A stretch of 64,000 nucleotides of DNA from Siphonodentalium dalli (lineage: Eukaryota; Mollusca; Scaphopoda; Gadilida; Siphonodentaliidae): assembly GCA_032622095.1 (NCBI GenBank), contig CP136065.1, positions 240,601,530-240,665,529 of the forward strand, given 5' to 3'. The position numbers were made by a program, and so were the translations under genes. This document shows positions 1 through 11,239 of this stretch, piece by piece. The notes under the pieces are model-generated. The model was not told the DNA's origin. It made no database searches and saw only the letters and a program-made list of their open reading frames with translations. Within the stretch, counting starts at the first letter, position 1. The number at the start of each line of letters is the position of its first letter.

Positions 1-212
1 GCAGAGAATGATTTCAATGGTAACTTCATGATGAGCCCCCCCCCCCCCCTCAACACTGCCTAAGAATAATTCAGATGAGACGAATTATTCTTGATTTAAG
101 TTTCCCGTCAGGGATCTCCATAAATGAAAACATCTCAAAAGATTGTTATTTGGGCAAAAACAAATAGATATTTGCTATCCTAATGTTGATAGCTTGGTTG
201 AATTGATCAAAA

Positions 213-592
213 TTAACCCTTTACCCAACAAACCGGCAAAATAAAGCTTCAACAGCCTAAAATATCTTCGGTCTGTCTCAATAGAACCATACAAATATGG
301 ATATCATTGGAACCGGCTCCTTGACCACATTGTGATAGTTACAGTTATGCTCTGTGCCAATGCATTCTCTTATATATGCGAGTCGACCATAGGTCGCCTC
401 GCATATATAAGAGAATGCATTAGCCTAAAAAAAATATTTTTTTAACATTTTTTCTTACATTCTTTAACAATTTTATAATTTTTAATGTGTTAAGCCAATG
501 CATTCTCTTATATATGCGAGGCGACCTATGGTCGACTCGCATATATAAGAGAATGCATTGGCACAGGGCCCTTCTGATGGGTAAAGGGTTAA
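213..592. mobile_element. TTAA-flanked nested-hairpin MITE (family A), copy 1
   Basis: Non-autonomous element of 372 bp (217-588), flanked on both sides by TTAA (213-216, 589-592). It has terminal inverted repeats CCCTTTACCC / GGGTAAAGGG. Inside are two ~68-bp near-perfect hairpins at 357-422 and 494-562, built on ATTCTCTTATATATGCGAG. The second is the reverse complement of the first, so the element is a palindrome made of palindromes. TTAA targets and CCC-starting TIRs are known for piggyBac-like elements; that class is my inference. It sits in the DIRS reverse transcriptase, and removing it with one TTAA rejoins the RT motifs on either side. Confidence 0.85.
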
Positions 593-1516
593 ACAACAAG
601 CATGTATGTTTTATAAATCCGACCTTCGCAGAGCATATAGGCAATTGTATATTGACCCCCCCCCCCCAGGGCACACGAATTTCGTGGCATATACAATTGA
701 TGGATAAATGTATGTGACCGGGTGCTCAGTATGGGTTTACGATCAGCAGCATATATATGTGAACGGGTAACTAATGCAGTGGGCTATACTCTCAGACAAG
801 CAGATGATTGTGCTGTGATACATTATTTGGATGATCTAGCTGGGGCTGAATTTGAGGATAAGGCTGTGCTTGCCTTCAGCAACTTGGCTAGTATTCTTGG
901 GAAGTGGGGTTTGGTAGAGGTCGAAGTCCTGTAGTCCCATGTACTAGAATGGTATTCCTAGGAGTGTTATTGACACAGTTAAGCTCACCCTTAAGATAAC
1001 TGATAGCAGATTGAGTGAAATAAGGGAATTTGTCAGAGGCTGGTTGAATAAGAAACATGACATTTTGAGGGAGGTTCAGTTACTTCTAGGAAAACTCCAT
1101 TTATTGCTAGTTATGTCCAACCTGGATGAATTTTTGTTTCCAGGATTTTGAGCCGATAAATTGAAAGGTAAAAGATTATTTTTCAAGTGTGATAATTCCA
1201 CTTCAGCGTCTGTCATTAACACAGGCTCTTCAATAAATGTTTTCTTGCAGTCCTGTCTCAGAGAATTTGTTATCTGGCCGCAGTCTATCAATTTGAAATT
1301 CGCACACTTCATGTTATGGGCAGTGATAATAGGCTATCAGATAATCTCTCCATGTGGGAAGAAGTTCATTGCACCGAATATAGTTCAATGAGGCCACCAA
1401 AGGCAAGAAAAGGACTGGTGAAACTTAGTTGACGCTCATTTCCAGTTTTTGCATGATTTCCTTTTTAGGGCTAGAGTTCAAACAGCTGATGAAGGTTACA
1501 CATAATTCGATAGTAC

Positions 1517-2475
1517 ATGCTTTTGCGGAAGGCACGAATAAGAATAACCAAATTTAATGGAAATCATACCTTGTTTTGTGACTATTTCTCCATTGAAACG
1601 TTTCCGGCCAAGAAAACTACCCGACAATATTATATGCAATTCCTCAGTAGATTCGTTGTATCAGCAGATTCCATTCGCAATTATTTGAGTGGTGTGAAAG
1701 TTTTGCATATCAGACTGGGCCTTTCATGTGAAGGCTTTGAGGCACCGGAGATTAAACTTACGCTCAATTGGATAGCCCGACACAATCCTCATTGTGTAAA
1801 ACAATCAGTCGGCCATATTATTTGAAATAGAAAAGCACCTTCACCTCAGTAAACCTTTGGAAGCAACATTCTGGGCAATGTTTTTGCTGGCCTTTTTTAT
1901 GTTGCTAAAATCAAATTTAGCACCAGATTCAGCGAGCAAATTCTATGATTCGCACCACATCACAAGAGGAGATATTTTACAGTCTGATAATGTTCTTCTA
2001 GTAATTATCAAATGGTCCAAAAATATTCGATTTGGACAAAAACATTTGCGAATGCCGTTTTATTCATACCTGAATCTAGAATATGTTCAGTGACCGCTTA
2101 TAAGAATATGTTAAAGTTAGTTCAGGGGAAACTCACCAATCCAGTATTTATGCATATTACAGGCCAGTCAATCACCTATCAGCATATAACAGGCCAGCCA
2201 ATCACCCATCATCATATAACAGGCCAGTCAATCACCTATCAGTAGTTTCAGTCTTTCCTCGCAAAATTGGTAGGAATCCATTGCTTTATTCATCTCATGG
2301 TTTCAGAAGAGGCGGTGCTACTTGGACGTTTCATGCACAAGCACCAGGAGAACTGATTCAGCTGATGGGTGATTGGGCCAGTGACTCATATAAACGCTAT
2401 TTGCATTATTCACTAGAGGATAAATTCTTGATAGCGAGACAAATGCGTGATCACATTATGCACAACACACAATGA
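1517..2475 (+). pseudogene. Tyrosine recombinase domain of the DIRS element
   Basis: Integrase part of the DIRS remnant, in three frames. The N-terminal half (1517-1825) has FLSRFVVSADSIRNYLSGVK, the core-binding part. The middle (1857-2093) has ATFWAMFLLAFF and TRGDI. The catalytic C-terminus (2281-2475) has SSHGFRRGGATW, then GELIQLMGDWASDSYKRYLHY, giving the H-x2-R pair, a downstream W and the probable nucleophilic tyrosine. A frame change near 1825 and another near 2090 separate the pieces. A 30-bp tandem expansion sits in the third piece upstream of HGFRR. Inactive. Confidence 0.85.
2151..2252 (+). repeat. 30-bp x3 tandem repeat inside the recombinase relic
   Basis: Three copies of a 30-bp unit (core ACAGGCCAGTCAATCACC), translating as HITGQSITYQ repeats. 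The unit length is a multiple of three, so the expansion itself keeps frame. A TAG follows it. Confidence 0.85.
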
Positions 2476-3639
2476 ATTTGTGGTAATAGTATTATTTCCC
2501 TATTCAGTGGAAATATTGAGTGGAGTTAAGGCTCTTTTGGCAACAGACTCAATACGCAAGTATGTCACTGATGTGAGTCTCTCGATGTCATGCCATTCAG
2601 AGGAAACAACATCAGGCGGCTGACAGCTTTGGTATGTTCGGGGAAATTATATGGTAAATCATTGGCTGGTTATTCACAAAGGAGAACCCAAACTTAAATT
2701 ATATGCTGATGACAAGTTACATTTAAACTATGAAGAGACTAGTATAATAATATCCTTTTTGATTCAAGTGGTGAATAGGCTCAAATAGCTGTTTCGAGGA
2801 GAAATTTTTACTATGGAGGACATGGCTTGAACATTGGCACTGCGAATGTTGGCTATTTGAAGAGAGAGGAGTCTTACTTGCTCCCTACTTTAACTTGAGT
2901 TCCATTGTTTTATTTCTTTGCAGGGAAGTTGAGAATCTCAACCTTATTTCGATTGTCGCTGAAATTAGACATCATATTTGCTGTTCTTTCAATGAAACAC
3001 ACGATTTGTATGGATGCACCGCGTCCATAGGTCAGCTGAAGAAAGAGTTGATTGTTCAAGTCAGTTCAGCTTAATTGATGTCTTTCTCTTTTTGGTGGCC
3101 TTCGTCTTGGCTGTTTTATTAAGCTTTAATAGAGCTAATCTAGTAATATTTGGTTTTGAGTGTCATTAAGGTGGCTAGAAATGGAATTTACATGCTAATT
3201 AGACTCTTTCATAATATTCATTAAACTGTTGGAGGCTTGGCCTCCCTTCTAATTAAACAGTTACTTAATCTTCCATCGTTTGAGTAGAAGTACAATTTTA
3301 CACTTGAGTCTGCATCGATCTAATTATTGGTTTGATTTGTTTGTGTTGTCTGCATGTGTATCCATGTGATTGTTTACATCTGTCTTTGTAATGAGTTCAT
3401 CCTATTGTGTTTGATGTCATGCTAGACTCCCAGGAGAAGGGAATGATTGCTCTCGCACCCGTTCGCACTCGTACGCACTCGTAATTTTCAATTCACGGGT
3501 GCTAAATTTCGCACCCGTCCCTCTTCGCAAAATACTAATGGAGACTGTAACTGTTGGTTCAATATTGAACTATTTTAAGGTTTATTTAGATCCTTTACCA
3601 TCTCAGTTCGACTATGGCATATTAAAGTGTAACTAGACA
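2476..3639. other. No gene recognised; weak DIRS-like tail
   Basis: AT-rich, with many stops in all frames. Near 2535-2575 a short stretch reads ATDSIRKYVTDV, resembling the recombinase motif SADSIRNYLSGV seen upstream, so a second DIRS fragment may lie here. A small hairpin (GGAGGC/GCCTCC) lies near 3230-3255. Nothing else was recognised. Confidence 0.4.
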
Positions 3640-4330
3640 TAGGTATATTCCACAATGACTTTGTATACGCCCTTTTTGAAAAAAGGTATGTAATCAGTCT
3701 GTCATGACGTCCGTCTGTTAACATTTTTGGTTTCCGATCGATAACTCCAGTTTGGATTATTTGATCTGAACCAAAGTTGGTATGTGTATTTCCCAGCTAA
3801 AGATACAGGCCAGTTCGAATATGGGTTCCGTCCAATTATGTTACATGAGTTACGGCCCTTTTTCGACGTAGAATTTGACCGTCTGTTAATACTTTTGGTT
3901 TCCGACCGATAACTCCAGTTCGGATTATTTGATCTGAACCAACGTTGGTATGTGTAATTCCCAGCTAAAACTACAGGCCAAGTTCGAATATGGGTTCCGT
4001 CCAATTATTTTTACATGAGTTACGGCCCTTTTTCGACTTATAATTTGACCATCTGTTAATATTTCTGCTAACGATACAGGCCAAGTTCGAGTATGGGTTC
4101 CGTCCAGTTATTTTAGTGTGAGTTACAGCCCTTTTTCGACTTAGAATTTGACCAATTTCATAACATTTCGGTTTCCGACCGATAACTCCAGTTTTGATTA
4201 TTTATACCAAAGTTGGTATGTGCATTTCCCAGCTAAAGATACAGGCCAAGTTCGAATATAGGTTCTGTCTAATTATTTTCACATGAGTTGCAGCCATTTT
4301 TCGACTTAGAATTTGACCGCATTTTGGCAT
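3640..4330. repeat. ~168-bp tandem repeat
   Basis: About four units. Marker CGATAACTCCAGTT recurs near 3739, 3907 and 4181. Marker GAGTTACGGCCCTTTTTCG recurs near 3849, 4017 and, altered, near 4121 and 4286. The spacing is ~168 bp, with one unit shortened to ~105 bp. Open frames here exist only because the repeat is open; no protein is proposed. Confidence 0.8.
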
Positions 4331-5701
4331 TGAAATTAGGGGTATATCAGATATTCTTCAAATGTGAGCCCAAAGTATTATTTTATTTTGCGGTAGTACA
4401 ATTCGAAATAGCTAAAGGGCGTATTTTGCCACGCCCTAGCGATGCTCTTGTTATTTTGAGCAAAAACCCAACTTACAATTATAGTATGGGTGCCATATTT
4501 CACCCGCCTTTTGCATTACGGGAGCAAATAAATGCTCTCGCTGTGTTGTCCTCATGGGACTGTATGTGTGTCTCTTTGCATGCTTACAAGTCAATCAGCA
4601 GAAATAAATCATTAAGTGTCATTTTTGTTTCCCTGAAACAAATTCTTGAATTGGAACATTGAATCTGCAAACACAGTCGACCAATCTCTGTATATTTACC
4701 GGGTGTTCTCTATATCTCGTATATTTGCAAATTGCAATGCCCTAATTTAAGGGGAAACACATTGACGACCTTTGGAACACATGTTAGATTTTGTTTGGCA
4801 TATGGCATGCCAGTAGATGTATCGTATGCTAAAATACACCATATACAGGACATACTTGATCCAAATTTGGGCTAAATCTGGTGTGTGGGTAAAAATCGCA
4901 CAACAGTTACAAAAGGCAGACGTGATTCAAGATTCAATTAAATTTATTTGGTATTCAATATTTTACAGGACCCCCACAAAAAGTAACTTGTAAGGGTAAG
5001 GATGCACAATAATGTTTACGTATAATTGAGTGTGTATTGTGCGTATTTACAATGTGGGTAGGTTCGAATATAGATGGACAATGAGGGTGGAGCATGGGGT
5101 GTGGTCGAGGTGCGAGATGGAGATTGTAGTCAATACTTGTATATTTTTCAAGATCGTGAGGAATACTAGTATGTTATAAACAATAATTTGGAAATTGACA
5201 CTATTTTAGGTGGTCAAAGAAATATCGGGTGTGGAACTGCTTATTTGGTTGAGGAATAAGTTATGGTCATAATTAAGATGTTTAAATGTGCATTGTTGTT
5301 CAGAGGTACATGTACATGAGTGACAAATAGTGACATATGAATGAGATGTGGCATAAGTTTGTTGGCCTCTTCCTCGACAGGAGAGCTGACCAAGAGAGGG
5401 AGGATTATACTATGAGAATTAAAAGTAGATTCATTTTTGTCCCCTCTTCTGGATAGTCTGCTGCCAGGAACTGCTGGCTAGCATTGCCTTAAACCCCTGT
5501 CACACTCAGGCCGGCGCTTGCACTGCGCTGCAAAAGTACCAAAATATGAGTAACACGCAGGAGGAGCTCCGAAATTCTAAAACTTTTAAAACAAAGTATG
5601 CTCTTATTGCGTTCCAACTTTGTCAAGTCTCACGCTCTTATTGCGTTCAAGTCGCTGTCATTGTGATGCTAGTACGTTCTCAATACGTTTGCAAAACGCT
5701 C
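4331..5701. other. No gene recognised
   Basis: No coding similarity recognised. Near 4928-4975 a stretch rich in AATTAAATTTATTTGG looks like the 3' end of a retroposon. The block near 5490-5660 has repeated CTCTTATTGCGTTC motifs just outside the palindrome. Confidence 0.35.
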
Positions 5702-5850
5702 CCCAGTTAGCCACGGTCCCAGTTAGCCTAAGGTCCCAGTTAGCCAAGGTCCCAGTTAGCTGGCATTCTTTTTCAACATGGGCGCCGCCATCTTGAATTT
5801 GAGGCGCCGCCACCCTGAATTTGAGGCGCCGCCATTTTTGAAACGTCATT
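5702..5850. repeat. 15-bp minisatellite and GGCGCCGCC repeats at left palindrome edge
   Basis: Four units of about 15 bp with core GGTCCCAGTTAGCCA (5702-5763), followed by three GAATTTGAGGCGCCGCC units at about 5780-5840. The 15-bp repeat also occurs at 22620-22745 (inverted) and at 27317-27364 (same orientation). Confidence 0.85.
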
Positions 5851-5917
5851 GCAATTAAATTAAAACTACAAAATGTTACTTTTCATATAGCAGTAACATA
5901 ACAGTACTCATTGTGTG

Positions 5918-7607
5918 CAGGCTTGGGGCAATTACTTGTGAATGTAATTAATTACAATTACAATTACTTCAACATTTTTCAATTACAATTCCCATTACAT
6001 CTATTTCACAATGTAATTAATTACAATTACAATTACTTTGAAATGTAATTCAATTACAATTACAATTACATTTCAGCACATAATTGATGTAGGAACACTT
6101 TTTATTTATATAAACTTTATTTGATAACAAAACATAAATTTAATACAAGCAAGATGAAATACATGGTGAAGCACACTTGGTACAGAGCAGCCAATGTACT
6201 GAGTCCAGTATAGGTTTTCGTAGAACTGAGGGAATCATGATTTATAGCTGGCAATTCCAGCGTGTTGCATTGGCAGCTTGTAGTCGGTGTTGATCTTCTA
6301 AAAATTGGAATGATATAAGACATTTATGAACTTTGCTAACTATCTTCAATGCTTTCCGCATTCTTGACCGATGTTTTTGCATACTGATAGATCCTAGTAG
6401 GTTGTTGATCACTTGCTGATGGTGCCTGGGTGACTGTTGATTCATAGACATCTTGATGCTTTCGCTATAAAATGAAAATAATAGAGTATTTTAGTAACAC
6501 ACATGTATCCATCATTTAATTATTAAGGGAATAAGACTATCTCAGTAAGCCAGACACACAGTCAGGCCAATTGTAAAGGACAATGAGATAATCAACACTC
6601 TGATTGTTAATTAGAGTCATAATCTTAATTAGCATTTGTAGCCACCAGCTTATTGGTAACACAATGTCTCCAATAGACAGTGCTAATTGGGGGATTACTG
6701 AAGCAGATATGTGTCCCCTCTTTGTCATTCAGTTGCAAATTAGAAGGCACAAGAAACAATGCATATACCAAATCAAATCAAATCAAATCAAATTGTTTAT
6801 TCACATAAACCACAATCGTGGTACAAATGGTGAAAAAGAATTACAAAAGTAAATTAAATTACCAATACCACCATATGACGGAAGTTATATGTCAATGGAA
6901 TTAAACAAAGCTAATACATAGAAATGGAAACTTACCTTCAGATGTGTCACAAACTTGGAGGTAACTTTTTTGGAACTGGATATTGTAATTGGGCAAAGTT
7001 TGCACGTCGCTTTCATAGGACACGATGTGTCTTTCTGCAAATTAAAATGATGCCAGATTTTTTGTAAACATGCTCATAGCATTAGCAATGGTTGGTATGA
7101 ATTTCTACCATAGCATATATACCATATCAGATGGAGATAATGAAACATTATCATAAGAATGATATATTATAGAGATATATTGTCTATTATTTTAAGTTGG
7201 TTTCTCATTGTATTTATCAAAACAAGCCTACTAAAAGGTTAACCAATGCTTAAGCAAACAAACAGGAGGTGTCAACAGAATTCACCATTGAGACACAGTG
7301 GATAAAAACTCAGTGTTGTGACAACATAGTGATAGCCAGTCACCAGTCTTACACTTTGAAATTTTGGAAAAAAACCATTTGAAGAAACCATTGGGTGAAT
7401 CATGAAAGAGAACTTTGAGAAGAAACAAGTACCTGTGATTTTGAAGTAATTGAAATTAAACCCTAATTACAATTACAATTACATCCTAACCAATTACAAT
7501 TACATGTAATTGAGAATAAACTCAATTACCAATTACATGCAATTACTTGAAAAAATGTAATTAATTACAATCAATTACAATTACAAATTACAATTACCCC
7601 ATCCCTG
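5918..7607 (-). mobile_element. hAT element, internally deleted, with 8-bp target duplication (left arm)
   Basis: A 1690-bp element with termini CAGGCTTGGGGCAATTAC and, inverted, CAGGGATGGGGTAATTG, flanked by identical 8-bp ATTGTGTG (5910-5917 and 7608-7615). Both ends carry many AATTAC/GTAATT repeats. On the minus strand a spliceable exon (7034-6936, ending at a GTAAG donor) plus one starting at 6464 encode a BED zinc finger: C-x2-C in TCKLC and H-x4-H in THLKRKH. The reading then breaks, and 6451-6242 encodes ANATRWNCQL, the TRWN motif of hAT transposases. The catalytic regions are mostly gone. An AATAAA lies near 6118 on the minus strand. Class is firm from TSD length, CAGG ends and motifs; it needs transposase in trans. 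Confidence 0.9.
6765..6885. mobile_element. Short retroposon 3' end with (AAATC)n tail (left arm)
   Basis: A pentanucleotide run of AAATC at about 6767-6800, joined to TTATTCACATAAACCACAATC. It resembles the 3' end of a truncated LINE or SINE with a simple-repeat tail and lies between the two hAT exons. A mirror copy is near 21515-21635. Confidence 0.5.
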
Positions 7608-7615
7608 ATTGTGTG

Positions 7616-9149
7616 AAGACATCAAATAATTTATACTTTAAACAATAATCATTACTTAAATAATAAATATTGCCGACCTGACTCGGGTTGCTATGCCATT
7701 AGGAAAATGACGGAAATTACATAAAACTGCACACTTCCGTTAGCAACATCGCGAAAACAACATCTTGTAAATGTCTGACATGTTTTTCATATCACCAAAT
7801 AAACTTTTCTTTAGTTTAGTAAATTAGTAAAAGCACGTTCACGTAAACTTTTAGATGACGGCATATGTTGTATCCAAAGTGACGTCATAGGGCCTATTAC
7901 CACGCGCATTCCCCCCGCGAAAGTTATTGAATTTGCCAGGAAAATGCATGTTTGTTATAGACTCGAAAACTGCTGGATCGATCCCACTCAAATGTGGTAT
8001 GTAGGCCTACTGTGATCCGGGGAACAATATGGGCGGGTCCAATTTCACGTGCGACCGTGCCCTTGACCTCGCTCATAGAGGCATGTTTCTGTACCTCGAC
8101 CGATCCGACTCAAATGTGGCATGTAGGCCTACAATCTCTACCAGAGCGCACCAGTCATACTTCCTTTCTGACTCTGTCACTAGCTGGGTACCAGTCTGCC
8201 TTTTCTATATTTAGCGCGGGGTTTTCCAAACAAAATGGCGAAAACCGATCGCCCCAAAGTCAAATTTCCTATGTGCTTTGAGAACAATTCCCGCACTAAA
8301 AACTTAATGACAGAATGGAGGATCAGAGCGGTAAATTTGTTGACAATTTGCGCAAACAACTCGTCAAAATGAGAGCAAATTAGAACTCTTGTGTCTGACT
8401 TGCCATGCGTGTTGCCGGGACATTGTCGTCCATGTGCGTTCAGACTTTTGTGTTGATGAAATAATCGGAGAACCAAATCACACCGTTTTTTAAATATAGT
8501 TCTTTGATTCTAGTGGGACATTCCAAACTTACGGTACGAAACCACACACATTTTGCGTGCTTAGTAAGGGCAGCATTTTGCACTGCTTGCTTAGTATATA
8601 TTTTAATATCGCGGAAGTCCACCAAATGTGGGTAAAATGTCGCCGATAGCAGCGGTTTTATACAGAGTCACCGAGGGAGGTAAACCTTGCATGGAGTTTG
8701 GTAGGCCCCGGGAACAATATGGGCGGGTCAAATTTCACGCGCGACCCTGTCCTTGACCTCGCTCATAATATACGCTCACATACCGGTATGCACGTTTCTG
8801 GACCGATCAGACTCACATTTGTTATGTTAGCCTACTTTGATCCCGGGAAAAATATATATGGGTGGGTCCAATTTCACGGGCGACCGTGTCCTTGACCTTG
8901 ACCTCGCTTATACGGAGGCGATTTCAAAGAAATTCCTAAATAGCACGAACGAAGTCGGGCACATCGGCTAATAATACATATACAGTTAATTAAATATTGA
9001 CGTTCACATATAAGTCAACACATAGAGTTCTGAGTAATGCAGGTCGTGACTGTATGGTGACTACTATGGTTGTCCCTTTTACACGGATTCCAATACCATA
9101 ATTTCTTGTTAATCCTGAGGATAAACCGATTAATGTTTTGCTGTGACAT
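7616..9149. other. Unassigned sequence with a thrice-repeated motif (left arm)
   Basis: No protein recognised. A ~45-bp motif containing GGAACAATATGGGCGGGTC and, after a short gap, TTGACCTCGCTCATA occurs near 8020-8080, 8708-8768 and (diverged) 8842-8912. The region is less AT-rich than its surroundings and contains GTGACGTCATAGG near 7879. Mirror: 19248-20780. Confidence 0.4.
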
Positions 9150-9505
9150 TCGGGCTATCAAAGTAGGTTGAAAAGGCATCGTGTACTAACACACGGGGAT
9201 CATAGTAAATGCCGTAAATCACACATCCTTCATGCCCGGTTAAGACTGAACTGTAGCCACCTGAATGGAGACCTGAAAATCATGTTAAAAATTTCCCCTT
9301 TTGTCTATGTGGGGAATTTGAGACAACTTACCACTATCTCTTTGAATGTACACTTTATCAAGAGCCCAGAAGAGAACTATATGACTCCCTACCCAATGTT
9401 GCCCTATCTGAAAATACTCTACTGCGGGGATCAAGGGAGCTTAGCCTTCGCGAAAACAAAGAAATATTGAATGCAGTTCAGACATATATCATGAGAACAA
9501 AATGA
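9150..9505 (+). pseudogene. LINE reverse-transcriptase C-terminal tail (left arm)
   Basis: Relic of a non-LTR retrotransposon C-terminus. Visible residues include ILHARLRLNCSHLNGDL, then, in a shifted frame, FCLCGEFETTYHYLFEC. The pattern ARLR...S.LN.DL followed by C-x-CG-x-x-ETTxHYLFxC is common at the ends of LINE proteins. Downstream (about 9510-9990) is likely its 3' region, including AATAAAAGCCCTTGGGC. No polymerase core is left. Confidence 0.75.
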
Positions 9506-9744
9506 TTCCCATGATTCTATCACCTGTACGGACAGCGAATTGCTTTGGATTCTGGTCGAGTTATGCGACATCATGATATTCCCCACTGCTTATGCCTAAT
9601 TACAAATTGACAAATGCAACCAATTAATATCTGGGCTTGACCCCCTCCCATGGCGCCTGACGCACGAAGAATACTATAGACGAGCATCATTACTAATACG
9701 CAATAAATCAACTCAACTATTGAAAACTACCCCCTCTCCCAGCA

Positions 9745-9835
9745 TCTCATCCCTTGTATCTCTCTCTATCTCTCCCTCTCTTTCTCTCTCTCGTCCTCTG
9801 TATCTTTCTCGTTCACAATCTCTCTCCCTGCTTCT
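9745..9835. repeat. CT-rich low-complexity tract (left arm)
   Basis: Imperfect TCTC/TCCC run of about 90 bp. A mirror GA-rich tract lies at about 18560-18650. Confidence 0.85.
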
Positions 9836-10033
9836 AACGACATCATCATTACTATAATTATGATATTTTCATTCCTTCCCGTCCGACCCCCTCTCTACAC
9901 TTAATGAAGAGCGGGCACGGAACAAAAGGAGAACAAACTTAATAAAAGCCCTTGGGCTTGTTGTTTAATCCCCTTTCCAATCAATCGAATTTATATTATT
10001 CTATACTCCTGCAAAATGTCTGTTAAATGTTTA

Positions 10034-10624
10034 GGCCAAAAAAAAAAAGCTTTTGGTTCTCAGGCCCCGCCGCATTTTTTTTATATAACCATGTCCATAG
10101 CAGATATGTGTTGAATGAATATTAGTGTGCATTGAGCTCTAACATGTAATGTGTTAAAAGTGACTTGCAGGCTTACAACATGAAGTAGACGACTACAATT
10201 AAGAAAATGATTAGCTGATCCTCATGCCCTTCTTACAATTAGTCATTGTGAACTAACTTACACTAATTGTAACTTTATACAATTGAAAGGCACAGTACTA
10301 AATTCAGGATCACATATTGGAATGGAGAGGTATTAGTTTTTAGACAACAATAACAGTAGTTAATGTCAGGGGGATTATATAATGTTAGGTAATCCCAGTC
10401 ATACACTGGTAGTACAATGTCATTTTTATGTAAGACTAAATGAGTTTATATGCATAACAGTTCCCTCTACCTTTCTGGTTATTACTAGACAGAGGAAGGT
10501 ATCTTTGTCCATGCTTACTATGCATGCGCAGAAAAAAATAAAAAAATAAAATAAAACCCTCCCTCCCTCATTGATTTGAAGAAAAAAAATTGCCCGAGAA
10601 CCAAAACACTTTTTTTTTGTGGCC
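10034..10624. mobile_element. MITE with ~50-bp imperfect TIRs (left arm)
   Basis: Starts GGCC then an A-run, then TTTTGGTTCTC. It ends with the inverse (GAGAACCAAAAC, T-run, GGCC). The ~590-bp interior has no coding sense. A target duplication is not clear, so the superfamily is left open. Confidence 0.65.
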
Positions 10625-10892
10625 TTATATATGTTATTATTTTGATTGGAATAAAATATGTTTACACTAACACACGGGGAATTGTTTTGTATGCCTTACT
10701 CGTATTTCAATTCGCGCAGTTAGCTTAAGTACTATTTTTCGCGCAAAATCAAATTGGTCATAATCAGGTTAGAAATATTGACTGAGAGATAGCGTTTTAT
10801 CTGATAAAAAACAGGCCGCTAAATATATCTCAGAATTGTTTTTTTCTGCTTTAATTGTACAACGCAGCTGCCACTACCTGTACTAGACATAT

Positions 10893-11111
10893 ATGAAATA
10901 CAACAAACCAAGGGCAATCATCGTTAGATTTGTTAGACATGACACAAAACATGAAATGTTTATGACAAAAAGAGCACTAAAAAATTGCAAGCTCTATGGC
11001 GACAATACTAAGCTCGCAATAACAGAAAGCGTCACACAAAGGAACATGAAACTCTTGAAAGATGTTAACTCTCATCCTAGTTTTAAAAAACTCATGCACA
11101 CTCAATGGTAA
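10893..11111 (+). pseudogene. LINE ORF1-like C-terminal fragment (left arm)
   Basis: A 72-residue open stretch with PRAIIVRFVRHDTKHEMF, then ALKNCKLYG and LAITESVTQRN. This pattern (PR.IIVRF, a +..L row, then an I.ITE.-T core) resembles the C-terminal domain of LINE ORF1 RNA-binding proteins. After a shift, LWTLNGKI-like codons follow. It is short and isolated, so it is a relic at best. It may or may not belong to the PHD-endonuclease LINE downstream. Confidence 0.55.
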
Positions 11112-11239
11112 AATAATTGGTCTACTGAATAACGGCGAAAAAAAATCCTAGTAAAGATGAGCTAGAATGTGTGGACGATTAAACATAGCATCATGTCCAG
11201 ACTACAATGCATATACATCGTCATTCATTCTGCATGAAT

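Larger units (their letters stand above)
1..2475 (+). pseudogene. DIRS-type retrotransposon remnant (RT, RNase H, tyrosine recombinase)
   Basis: Broken pol region of a tyrosine-recombinase retrotransposon, open at the left window edge. About 77-212 encodes an RT piece with ILDLSFPSG and, after a shift, YPNVDSLVELI. A MITE then interrupts it, and after the MITE YKSDLRRAYRQLYIDP resumes at about 613. The stretch 722-934 holds MGLRSAAYICERVTNAVGY and the RT active-site YLDD. The stretch 1161-1391 has FFKCDNSTSASVINTG, an RNase H-like region. The stretches 1517-1825, 1857-2093 and 2281-2475 form a tyrosine recombinase. Seen directly: the motif order and several frameshifts and stops. Family knowledge: RT-RNaseH-YR order with GLRSAPYICQRVTNAV-like and HGFRRGGA-like signatures is typical of DIRS elements. 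The element cannot be functional as it stands. The 5' end and terminal repeats are outside the window or were not recognised. Confidence 0.85.

Noticed and set aside
487-717. Many small ORFs containing CILLYMRG or RIYKRMHWH
   Set aside because: They are translations of the MITE hairpin on both strands, repeated wherever the MITE occurs.
4288-4662. 124-codon + strand ORF
   Set aside because: Begins inside the 168-bp repeat and shows no family resemblance.
8180-8476. 98-codon minus-strand ORF in the palindrome arm
   Set aside because: No recognisable family; isolated in non-coding sequence.
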